Position numbers and translations under genes: made by a program. This document shows, piece by piece, positions 27,793-35,514 of a stretch of DNA of 64,000 nt; the first letter of the stretch is position 1, and each line of letters begins with the position of its first letter. Origin of the DNA: Deferribacterales bacterium Deferri_01 (lineage in GTDB: Bacteria; Chrysiogenota; Deferribacteres; Deferribacterales; Geovibrionaceae); assembly GCA_001603805.1 (NCBI GenBank), contig LUZY01000003.1, forward strand, positions 62,001 to 126,000, given 5' to 3'. The notes under the pieces are model-generated. The model searched no databases. It was not told where the DNA came from and worked only from the letters and a program-made list of their open reading frames with translations.

Positions 27793-28762
27793 ATTCAGGA
27801 ACGCAGACTTTTCCCTCAACTGCTGCGGTTATTGTTTTATATATAACCATGAGTATCACCGCAGATGTCATGCTTAGAAATATCACAGACAATCCCTTGA
27901 ACAGAACGTATCCGGTCAGTTTATACATAAGAAGCGTTGAAATTGTTAAAGCATCCATAGGAAAAGTATATGCCCACCATGATACAAAAAACGGCACTTT
28001 CCTGAAATGTCTGAACATGCTGAACAGCATGAAGGCTGTAAAAAGTCCGAAGTAATAGAGAACACGGGCAAACGAATCAAGCCCTCCGGTGAGTTTAACA
28101 TATGCAAGGAATCCTATTGCCGGCGGAGCTATAAGTATGAACAGAGTCGGAAGAAACTTTGCCATAAGCTGCTCGTGGAAAATGAGTCTGTAGAACACTA
28201 TGGCAAAAAGAACAATCCATAAAATTATTCCGACAGAGAAGAAAAACCAGCTTATTTCAGCGTTTGCATGTGTAACTCCCGCCACAGGAACAAGAATGTT
28301 CCCGACAACGGGAATAAACCATGCGGGGTTTTTTGTCTGGACCTTAAAGTCGTTAAAAAACCAGATATTCAGTATAACGAAGGTGAAGCTTATGTGAACA
28401 ATAGCGCCGATGTGCCACAATGCAGAGGAGAGGGGCTGATAAATGCCGTCATATCCTATGCTTAAGAGAAGCATGGAGATTGAGATAGTGGGGAAGAAGT
28501 TTATCCTCACCGGGTGTCTGAACTCCTCTTTAACCTCTTCAGGGTAGCGAATCAGCTTGTTGATATACATAAAAAGAACAAAGACAAACCAAGCTGTCAC
28601 TCCGAAAAGGATAAACTGACCTGCGTATGTGTGAGTATGCATAATATGGTCAAAGCGCATAAAGGCTATGGAAAGACCGGTAAGCCCCATAACTGTGGCA
28701 AAAAGGGTTATAGGTAGGTATTTCAGCCTGCTGCCTGAAACTGCATGAACTGCTTCTGACAT
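27791..28762 (-). CDS. TDT/SLAC1-family transporter (TehA-like)
   Basis: Membrane protein of about 323 residues with about ten hydrophobic helices. The N-terminal segment LKYLPITLFATVMGLTGLSIA and the Phe-rich helices match the tellurite-resistance/dicarboxylate transporter and SLAC1 anion channel family. I start at 28762, which has GGAG six bases upstream; a first ATG at 28774 lacks one. The substrate is unknown: an anion such as sulphite, nitrate, tellurite or malate. It stands alone between a terminator and a divergent kinase gene. Confidence 0.88.
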   Translation of the reverse strand: MSEAVHAVSGSRLKYLPITLFATVMGLTGLSIAFMRFDHIMHTHTYAGQFILFGVTAWFVFVLFMYINKLIRYPEEVKEEFRHPVRINFFPTISISMLLLSIGYDGIYQPLSSALWHIGAIVHISFTFVILNIWFFNDFKVQTKNPAWFIPVVGNILVPVAGVTHANAEISWFFFSVGIILWIVLFAIVFYRLIFHEQLMAKFLPTLFILIAPPAIGFLAYVKLTGGLDSFARVLYYFGLFTAFMLFSMFRHFRKVPFFVSWWAYTFPMDALTISTLLMYKLTGYVLFKGLSVIFLSMTSAVILMVIYKTITAAVEGKVCVPE

Positions 28763-28946
28763 TTCTATCTCCATGAAACTATATATTCAGAAAATAGAAT
28801 ATAGACCCTATGTCTTAAAATGTCACTTTAAATTTTATCCGGAATTAAAGATTAATGTATTATCTTAGAACGTCTATTACATTTAAGTTTTGTATTATAA
28901 GCAATTATGTGTATTATTTATAATCAGACTTTTTTGAGGTTTGCAT

Positions 28947-30998
28947 ATGCCCTTTGAGAGGCTTTCGGCTTTTTCCGGTGAAATTTTTTATGAAACCGAC
29001 CTTCAGCGCCGTATTTTGAAGGTTACGGGCGGAACAGAACGTGTTTTGGAATATTCCGCAGATGAACTCATCGGCAGAAATATTGACAGCATATACAAGT
29101 ATCCGACGGCAAGGACCGCAGTGGAGGATTCCCTGCTGCGCGAAGGTTTGGCGGAGGATATCTCCGTAACTCTTGTTTCTAAAAAAGGGCTTGAGGTCAA
29201 TGCAACGGAGAGTGTTTTCATTATAAGGGATTCTCTTGGCAAAGTATCCGGCTTTGAAGGGATTATAAGCAAGGTGAACTGTCCTGACTACACCTCTTTT
29301 TCAGGCGGAAGCGGCTATCAGAAGGTTCTTCAGAATGTTATTGACAGTCTTCCCGCAGCAGTGTGCTGGAAAGATAAAGACCTCCGCTACACAGGATGCA
29401 ACCGCAGCTTCCTTGACCTTGCCGGAGTTCTTGGCAGCGAAATGATAATCGGCAGAACGGACGAGCATCTTTTCAGGGATGAGGAGCTTGACAGATTCTC
29501 CAAAGGCGACCGTGAGATAGCCGCAGGCAGATGCTCCAGCTATAACTATGTTGAAACAGTATATGTGAAGAATACCGGCGAGTTTCGCTGGTTTGATATC
29601 ACAAAAACAGTTGTAAGAAACGATAAGGGCTTTTTTGCAGGAGTTGTCTCGATACATGATGACATTACCACATGGGTAAATGCAGAGCTTGGTATCCAGA
29701 ACCGGCTTTGGTTTGAGCAGCAGATAATGGAGATTTCCGCCGGATTTATCAATCTTTCAGCGGAAGAGGTTGATTCCGGTATAAACAGCGCCCTTGAAAA
29801 AATAGGCACTTTTGTTGATGCTGAAAGGTGCTGTGTTTTCAGCACTGATAAAGATAATATGAGAGCCTCCATAACCCATGAATGGACTGCGGCAGGTGTT
29901 CCAAGCCTTATGAAAAGGATGAGGTCTGTCTCGATGCTTGAAATGTCCCTTTTAAGGGATAAGCTCGCAGGAAGAGAGATCATTAATATAACCTCTTTAA
30001 GCGGCTACAGAAAATGTTCCGAATGCGAACGTGATCTGCTTAACTCGCTTGGCGTTAAGTCTCTCATTCTCATACCCATGATAAAAGAGGGAAAATCTAT
30101 AGGCTTTATGTCGTTCTCTTCATTGGGAAGTGAGCGTGAGTGGGATGACGATATAGTTTCCCTGCTTACAATCGTCAGCGAGATTCTGGTGAATGTGCTG
30201 GACAGAAAATACATGCAGGAAGAGTTAATGGAACTTTATGCACTGATGGAGGACAAGGTCAGGCATGAGGTTGAAAGGAATATGGAGAACAAAAAACTGC
30301 TTATTCAGCAGTCTAAACTTGCCGCCATGGGCGAAATGCTCGGCAACATAGCCCACCAGTGGCGCCAGCCTCTTAATGCGCTTAATCTGTCATTCTTTGA
30401 GCTGAAATACATAAAAGACTCCGGTGAGCTTACTGATGATAAGCTCAAGGATATTCTGGACAGAGTGAATGCCCTGATACAGCAAATGTCCGCCACTGTC
30501 GATGATTTCCGTAACTTCTTCAAGGAGAACAAAGAGCAGACAGAGTTTCTGCTTTCTGACTGTGTAAAAAAAGCCCTGTATCTTGTGCAGGCTTTTTTTG
30601 AAGAACACAGGATAAAGGTTGACCTTCGGGTGGACAGCGAACTGATAGTTATGGGGTATCCCAATGAATTGGCTCAGGTTTTCCTCAATATTCTCAATAA
30701 TGCAAAAGATGCTCTGAGCGAACAGAACACCACTGAACCGAGGGTCACGGTGCATATATTTTATGAAAACGGGAAAGCTGTAGCAGAGATTGAAGATAAC
30801 GCAGGGGGCATAAAAGAAGATCTTCTTGAGAGAATATTTGAACCCTACTTCACAACAAAACCGGAAGGAAAAGGCACGGGAATAGGTCTCTACATGTCTA
30901 AAATGATAGTGGAAAACAGCATGACCGGCAAGCTCACTGTAAGAAATACGGACAAAGGTGCATGCTTCCGTATTGAACTGCCGAGTATTCAGCAGTAA
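28947..30998 (+). CDS. PAS-PAS-GAF sensor histidine kinase
   Basis: 683 residues, no membrane segment seen, so cytosolic. PAS domains at about 10-110 and 120-245, a GAF-like domain at about 265-420, a short coiled coil, then a dimerisation/phosphotransfer helix with His470 in GNIAHQWRQPLNAL, and an ATPase domain with NILNNAKDAL (N box), DNAGGI and GKGTGIGLYMSK. The HQWRQPLN form marks the NtrB-like HPK4 group. The ATG at 28947 has GAGG 7 nt upstream. No response regulator is adjacent; the following gene encodes an HDOD protein. Confidence 0.93.
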   Translation: MPFERLSAFSGEIFYETDLQRRILKVTGGTERVLEYSADELIGRNIDSIYKYPTARTAVEDSLLREGLAEDISVTLVSKKGLEVNATESVFIIRDSLGKVSGFEGIISKVNCPDYTSFSGGSGYQKVLQNVIDSLPAAVCWKDKDLRYTGCNRSFLDLAGVLGSEMIIGRTDEHLFRDEELDRFSKGDREIAAGRCSSYNYVETVYVKNTGEFRWFDITKTVVRNDKGFFAGVVSIHDDITTWVNAELGIQNRLWFEQQIMEISAGFINLSAEEVDSGINSALEKIGTFVDAERCCVFSTDKDNMRASITHEWTAAGVPSLMKRMRSVSMLEMSLLRDKLAGREIINITSLSGYRKCSECERDLLNSLGVKSLILIPMIKEGKSIGFMSFSSLGSEREWDDDIVSLLTIVSEILVNVLDRKYMQEELMELYALMEDKVRHEVERNMENKKLLIQQSKLAAMGEMLGNIAHQWRQPLNALNLSFFELKYIKDSGELTDDKLKDILDRVNALIQQMSATVDDFRNFFKENKEQTEFLLSDCVKKALYLVQAFFEEHRIKVDLRVDSELIVMGYPNELAQVFLNILNNAKDALSEQNTTEPRVTVHIFYENGKAVAEIEDNAGGIKEDLLERIFEPYFTTKPEGKGTGIGLYMSKMIVENSMTGKLTVRNTDKGACFRIELPSIQQ

Positions 30999-31018
30999 TT
31001 ATTGAACGAAGGGAAGAA

Positions 31019-32233
31019 ATGGCGGATACGATACTGATTTGCTCTGAACGAAAGATTTTAAACTATTACAGCTCAATGCTTGAGATACTCGGGGTTGAAC
31101 ACGAGGCTTTCTCCTTTTTTACCCGTGGTTTTCGCAGACTCCTTGAAACAAGGGGTTTCCGCAATGTTTTTATAGTTCTTCTTGATAAAAACGAGTTCAT
31201 AAGCTTTTCAAAACTTCAGGATCACATAAAGGATTCCACCCAGAGTATCTTCATGATTCTTGCAGATAAAGAGCTTGATAAATACTTCATGCATAAAAAC
31301 TATGAGATTATTTACCATAATCAGGTCATGCGTCCGTTTGAACAGATTCTTGTTGCCGGTAAGGTGTGCAAGCCCATTGAGGCCGCAGCGTCACAGAAGA
31401 ATAAGGAAGGAATCTTTGACTATATCAAAAGGATTCTGGACAAGGGTGATGTTATCCTCCCGATGAAAAAAGACGTGGCTTTTCAGATGCTGCCCGTTCT
31501 TGAATCGGATGATGTTTCCATTCAGGAAATTGCAATAATGTCCAGGACAGATCCGGGAATACACGCTGGTTTGATTAAACTTGCCAATTCAGTACATTAC
31601 AGCGGTCTTTTTACTGATATCAAAGATATAGAAAGCGCTATAGTCCGAATAGGCACAATGAATATAAAAATGTTTCTTATCAATTATATAAATGCTGCTT
31701 TGGCTTCAAATAAAGAACTTATTTTTCATAAAGATATAAGTGAAGCGGTGGAAGAAAGCATAAGAGTGGGATGTATCGCACATGTTCTTGCGGATGTCCT
31801 TAAATTCTCAGGTAAAAAGATAGTTTTTTCCATAGGAATGATCCACCGCATAGGTTATATCTTTCTTCTTGCTGTTTTGTCTGATTATCTCGAAGGGGAG
31901 AACCTTGAACCCAAGGACAGTGAGAATTACAAACGCCTTGCGGAACATAATTCCATTAATGCGGGTATTGCTCTTCTTATGAAATGGAAGTTTAAACCTG
32001 AATTTTATATGCCTGTTCAGTTTCAGGATGAGCCCTTTAAATGCAAGTTTCAAAACGAAGCGAAGATTCTGAAGATGTCAAAAATTCTCTATAATTATTT
32101 CCGCATAGGGGATGCCAGTGCTGCTTCGGCTTACCTTATGAAGAACAGAATAAACCTGACAAAGAACCAGCTTGACAAGATCAGAGACGGTGCTGATGAT
32201 TTTTACTTACAGACAAAAATGATCTTTGATTAA
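31019..32233 (+). CDS. HDOD-domain signalling protein
   Basis: 404 residues. The N-terminal 125 or so form an unassigned alpha/beta region (ILICSERKILNYYSSMLEILG) that may be a degenerate receiver. An HDOD domain follows, with LPVLESDDVSIQEIAIMSR, DPGIHAGLIKLANS and IVRIGTMNIKMFLINYI. HDOD proteins act in regulation without the metal site of HD phosphohydrolases. It is 20 nt after the histidine kinase gene and probably in the same operon, so it may be the kinase's effector or partner. Confidence 0.88.
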   Translation: MADTILICSERKILNYYSSMLEILGVEHEAFSFFTRGFRRLLETRGFRNVFIVLLDKNEFISFSKLQDHIKDSTQSIFMILADKELDKYFMHKNYEIIYHNQVMRPFEQILVAGKVCKPIEAAASQKNKEGIFDYIKRILDKGDVILPMKKDVAFQMLPVLESDDVSIQEIAIMSRTDPGIHAGLIKLANSVHYSGLFTDIKDIESAIVRIGTMNIKMFLINYINAALASNKELIFHKDISEAVEESIRVGCIAHVLADVLKFSGKKIVFSIGMIHRIGYIFLLAVLSDYLEGENLEPKDSENYKRLAEHNSINAGIALLMKWKFKPEFYMPVQFQDEPFKCKFQNEAKILKMSKILYNYFRIGDASAASAYLMKNRINLTKNQLDKIRDGADDFYLQTKMIFD

Positions 32234-32451
32234 TTTTTTTTAAACCTTGTTTATCCCCGTACTGCCTGCTTTGTCTTTTCATTTTAAAACACATGGTATT
32301 GTTTTGTTTATTTTCAAGTATTTGGTAATAAATGTTAAAATTCTGATTGTAATAAACCTGACAATGGTTTTGCGTGTTTAGATAACTTTATAATTGTTTT
32401 TAAATATTATTTTAACATCCCTTATGGGTGTTTAACCTTTGTTTCTAATTA
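32234..32451. other. AT-rich spacer without recognised features
   Basis: About 220 nt between the HDOD gene and the glutamate synthase promoter. It contains poly-T stretches but no clear terminator, dyad or open frame that I can support. Confidence 0.5.
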
Positions 32452-32480
32452 TTGACATCTCTTTTATCTCATATTATAAG
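32452..32480 (+). promoter_or_regulatory. Strong sigma-70 promoter of the glutamate synthase operon
   Basis: Perfect TTGACA (32452-32457), 17-nt spacer, TATAAG (32475-32480). Transcription should begin near 32487, well upstream of the first start codon at 32766. Confidence 0.75.
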
Positions 32481-32486
32481 TTCTAT

Positions 32487-32765
32487 TGACGGTAAAACAC
32501 GAAGGGGAGATTTACCGCATTTTCCAAAGCGGATCTCATCCGCAGCGATACATAAAAACGCAGTTTATTAGGGGCAACGCTTTACATAGCAGAACCCTGA
32601 AAAAAACAGGAAAACCTCTCTTTCGGAAAATTGTTCCGGAGCAGTTACAGTTCCCGAAATTCTTCCGCTGCCTCCGTTCGTTGGTTAGTTATTTATTTTT
32701 ATAAGGCTGAACGGTCATTTTAACTTAGAATGCAATGCAAGTTGCTTTCATACAGGAGGCAGGAT
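32487..32765 (+). promoter_or_regulatory. Long structured 5' leader of the glutamate synthase operon
   Basis: About 280 nt untranslated. Visible pairings near its 5' end are CGGTAAA with TTTACCG (roughly 32490-32520) and GCGGAT-CTC-ATCCGC just after. Further down is a run of C/T-rich and purine-rich segments that could pair. There is no intrinsic terminator before the AGGAGG at the start codon. I recognise no known riboswitch. A 72-codon frame (32486-32704) crosses it but lacks a ribosome-binding site and protein-like composition. Confidence 0.45.
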
Positions 32766-33872
32766 ATGTGCAGAATAGGCGCAATAAAATCCACAGACTA
32801 CTTCCACCCTTCTAAAGCCTTGCTCCTTATGCGTTCCCAGCAGAAGGGGCATGATAATTCAGGTTTTGCAATGATTATGCAGGATTTGGGCGGCAGATTC
32901 GCAGATTATAAAGATCTTCCGGTTCTTTCTATGGCGTGTACGGATAAGGGTATGGCGATAGCGGAAGACATTCTTCATAAGGAAGGCTTTGTAAGGGTTA
33001 TGCAGTGGTCGCCGGAGATAAACTTCCGTGACGAGCTGGATATACAGCCAATGCCTAACTATGTTTTTCAGGTTTTTCAATATCCAAGAAGCTTTAAATA
33101 CGCTCCGCAGGAGGAAAAAGAGGAACTCCTTGTGGACATGCGTCTTAAACTCAGAAAAATTCTTGAGGAAAAAGATGACGGCTATGTATATTCATTCTGG
33201 CCGGATGTTATCACTCTGAAAGAGATAGGCGACCCTACTGATATAGGCACATATTTCGGTCTGTGGCATGAAGACAGAGACTTCATGGCAAAAGTGATTA
33301 CTGCACAATGCCGTCAGAACACAAACTACGACATTGTGCGTTATGCAGCTCACCCCTTTTTCCTTCAGGGGTACACAGCACTCGCCAACGGCGAAAACAC
33401 TTTTTATGAAAAAAACAAAAACTTCCAGAAAGGGCTTTACAAAGGCTATATAGGCTTTGAGTCCGATTCACAGTGCTTTCTGTACACACTTCACTACATA
33501 CATAAAATCCTTAAATGGCCTCTGGAATACTATAAACACACCATAACTCCGCTCCCTTTTGATGAAATGGCTAAAAGAGATGACGGACAGGCGCTTAACT
33601 ACATGCGTTCCTCGCTTTCAAACCTTGAGATCAACGGACCGAACACTATCATCGGTGTTCTGCCTGACGGGACACTGTTCAACACATGTGATGCTAAGAA
33701 GCTCCGCCCAACTGTGATAGGCAAACATAATGGAACTGTGGTTATAACTTCAGAGGTTTCCGGCATAAATGAGGTTCTTCCCGATAGAAACTGGGAAGAG
33801 GATATATACACCAATGAAAGAGAGACAGTTGTTATCACAAACAACCTTGAGGTGCAGAGATGGCAACAATGA
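32766..33872 (+). CDS. Glutamate synthase glutaminase subunit (class II amidotransferase)
   Basis: 368 residues. It begins MCRIGAIKS, so Cys2 becomes the N-terminal nucleophile after Met removal, as in class II glutamine amidotransferases. AGGAGG is 5 nt upstream of the ATG, and this start is required by the Cys. Other matches are KGHDNSGFA and the later NGPNTIIG and EVSG segments. It releases ammonia from glutamine for the FMN subunit encoded next. It corresponds to domain 1 of large-chain GltB, here a separate gene, as in archaeal-type split enzymes. Confidence 0.9.
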   Translation: MCRIGAIKSTDYFHPSKALLLMRSQQKGHDNSGFAMIMQDLGGRFADYKDLPVLSMACTDKGMAIAEDILHKEGFVRVMQWSPEINFRDELDIQPMPNYVFQVFQYPRSFKYAPQEEKEELLVDMRLKLRKILEEKDDGYVYSFWPDVITLKEIGDPTDIGTYFGLWHEDRDFMAKVITAQCRQNTNYDIVRYAAHPFFLQGYTALANGENTFYEKNKNFQKGLYKGYIGFESDSQCFLYTLHYIHKILKWPLEYYKHTITPLPFDEMAKRDDGQALNYMRSSLSNLEINGPNTIIGVLPDGTLFNTCDAKKLRPTVIGKHNGTVVITSEVSGINEVLPDRNWEEDIYTNERETVVITNNLEVQRWQQ

Positions 33873-35503
33873 GAGTAAACGAAATATCAAGGGATGACCT
33901 CGACTGGCAGATAAATTACTCCAGCGACAGATGCACAATGTGCGGAAGCTGTGTTGCGGCGTGTCCGTTTGAGGCTATAGAAGCCGGAATGGAGAAACGC
34001 AGAAAAGTTGTGAGCGATTATCTTACCCCTGAACCGAAGGTTGAGTTTAAGGCCGTACCTGTGATCAAGCAGAAGGTAGACGTTTATAAATTCTGCCGAG
34101 GCTGCGGAGTATGCGAGAGGGTTTGCCCCAATACGGCGATCAAACCCGTGCGCAATGAAGACAGCAGATTCACCATAAAATACAGAGGCACTCTGGCAGA
34201 CCCTTACAAAAGAGGCGGCAGGGCAAACCTTTCCACAGGTGTTCGCACTCTGGATAAAATAAGGGTAGGGCGTATCAGCCAGATGACTGACCCCTCACTG
34301 GACGCATCCAGACACACCTTTGACATGCTTGCTCCGTTCGGCAGGGTTCTGCCCGCTGAGGAGCTGCCTTTCATGCTCGAAAACGGCAGGCTGAAAATAG
34401 ATTCCGGCGCTCTGCCTCCTATGAACTGGATTTATCCTGTCATCATAGGGGATATGTCCATAGGCGCTCTTTCATGGAGAATGTGGGAGGCTATGGCGAT
34501 TGCCACGGCTTATCTCAATGAGGAATGCGGACTTCCCGTGCGTATGTGCAGCGGTGAAGGCGGCGTGCCGATCAGGCTTCTTAAGTCCAGATTCCTGAAA
34601 TATACCATATTGCAGATTGCTTCCGGTCACTTCGGCTGGAACAGAATAATAAATTCCATGCCCTATATGCAGGAGCTTCCCGGCGGAATTCTGATCAAGA
34701 TCGGTCAGGGTGCAAAACCCGGTGACGGCGGTCTGCTTCAGGCTAAGAAAGTGGCAAGCCACATTCAGGAGATCAGAGGCGTTCCGAAAACGGATCTTCT
34801 CAGTCCTCCCAACCATCAGGGGCTTTACTCCATTGAAGAGAGCGTGCAGAAAATGTTTCTCACGTTCAACTCCGCATTCAAGTTCAAGGTTCCAGTGGCA
34901 ATAAAGGTTGCGGCAAGTTCCACGAGCGTATCGGTTTATAACAACCTGCTGCGTGACCCTTACAACATAGTGGGCGGTTTTTTCCTTGACGGTATCCTCG
35001 GCGGAACAGGAGCAGCCAACGAAGTGTCCCTTGACCATACCGGACACCCCATAGTCTCCAAGCTTCGTGACTGTTATCTTGCTGCCACTCATCAGGGCAA
35101 ACAGTCCCAGATACCTCTCTGGGGCGCAGGCGGTCTGGGGCAGACAGGAAACCTCGCTGCGGATGCTTTCAAGATGATAGCCCTCGGCGCAAACGGAGTA
35201 TTCACAGGCAAGCTCATGCTCCAGCTTGCAGGCTGTGTGGGCAATGACCACGGAAAATGCAACGCCTGCAATACAGGACTCTGCCCTGTGGGAATCACAA
35301 CTCAGAACCCGACACTCGTAAAGAGGCTGGATATAGATAAAGTCGCCGAGAACATCGTCAACTACTTCCTCTCTGTTGACAGCGAGCTTAAAAAGCTTCT
35401 CGCTCCCATCGGCAACAGTTCGCTCCCCGTGGGCAGGTCAGACTGCCTGATCAGCGAGGACAAGGCTGTGGCGGACAGACTTCAGATCCAGTACGCATGC
35501 TAG
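33860..35503 (+). CDS. Glutamate synthase FMN/Fe-S synthase subunit with N-terminal ferredoxin domain
   Basis: 547 residues. An N-terminal ferredoxin region has CTMCGSCVAACPFEA and CRGCGVCERVCPNTA (about residues 25-95). The FMN-binding synthase domain follows, with GEGGVP, KIGQGAKPGDGG, LDGILGGTGAANEV and the cluster loop CNACNTGLCPVGI. It makes glutamate from 2-oxoglutarate and channelled ammonia. The start at 33860 overlaps the upstream gene by 13 nt and has GAGG 7 nt before it; an ATG at 33869 is the alternative. The fused ferredoxin domain suggests ferredoxin or an internal electron relay as donor. Confidence 0.92.
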   Translation: MATMRVNEISRDDLDWQINYSSDRCTMCGSCVAACPFEAIEAGMEKRRKVVSDYLTPEPKVEFKAVPVIKQKVDVYKFCRGCGVCERVCPNTAIKPVRNEDSRFTIKYRGTLADPYKRGGRANLSTGVRTLDKIRVGRISQMTDPSLDASRHTFDMLAPFGRVLPAEELPFMLENGRLKIDSGALPPMNWIYPVIIGDMSIGALSWRMWEAMAIATAYLNEECGLPVRMCSGEGGVPIRLLKSRFLKYTILQIASGHFGWNRIINSMPYMQELPGGILIKIGQGAKPGDGGLLQAKKVASHIQEIRGVPKTDLLSPPNHQGLYSIEESVQKMFLTFNSAFKFKVPVAIKVAASSTSVSVYNNLLRDPYNIVGGFFLDGILGGTGAANEVSLDHTGHPIVSKLRDCYLAATHQGKQSQIPLWGAGGLGQTGNLAADAFKMIALGANGVFTGKLMLQLAGCVGNDHGKCNACNTGLCPVGITTQNPTLVKRLDIDKVAENIVNYFLSVDSELKKLLAPIGNSSLPVGRSDCLISEDKAVADRLQIQYAC

Positions 35504-35514
35504 GGGGTGGAAAA

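Noticed and set aside
32486-32704. 72-codon frame in the glutamate synthase leader
   Set aside because: Begins with TTG at the predicted transcription start, lacks a ribosome-binding site and looks like translated structured RNA.
34472-35251. Open frame of 259 codons antisense to the glutamate synthase FMN subunit
   Set aside because: Overlaps conserved FMN-domain coding; no start signal or recognisable protein.
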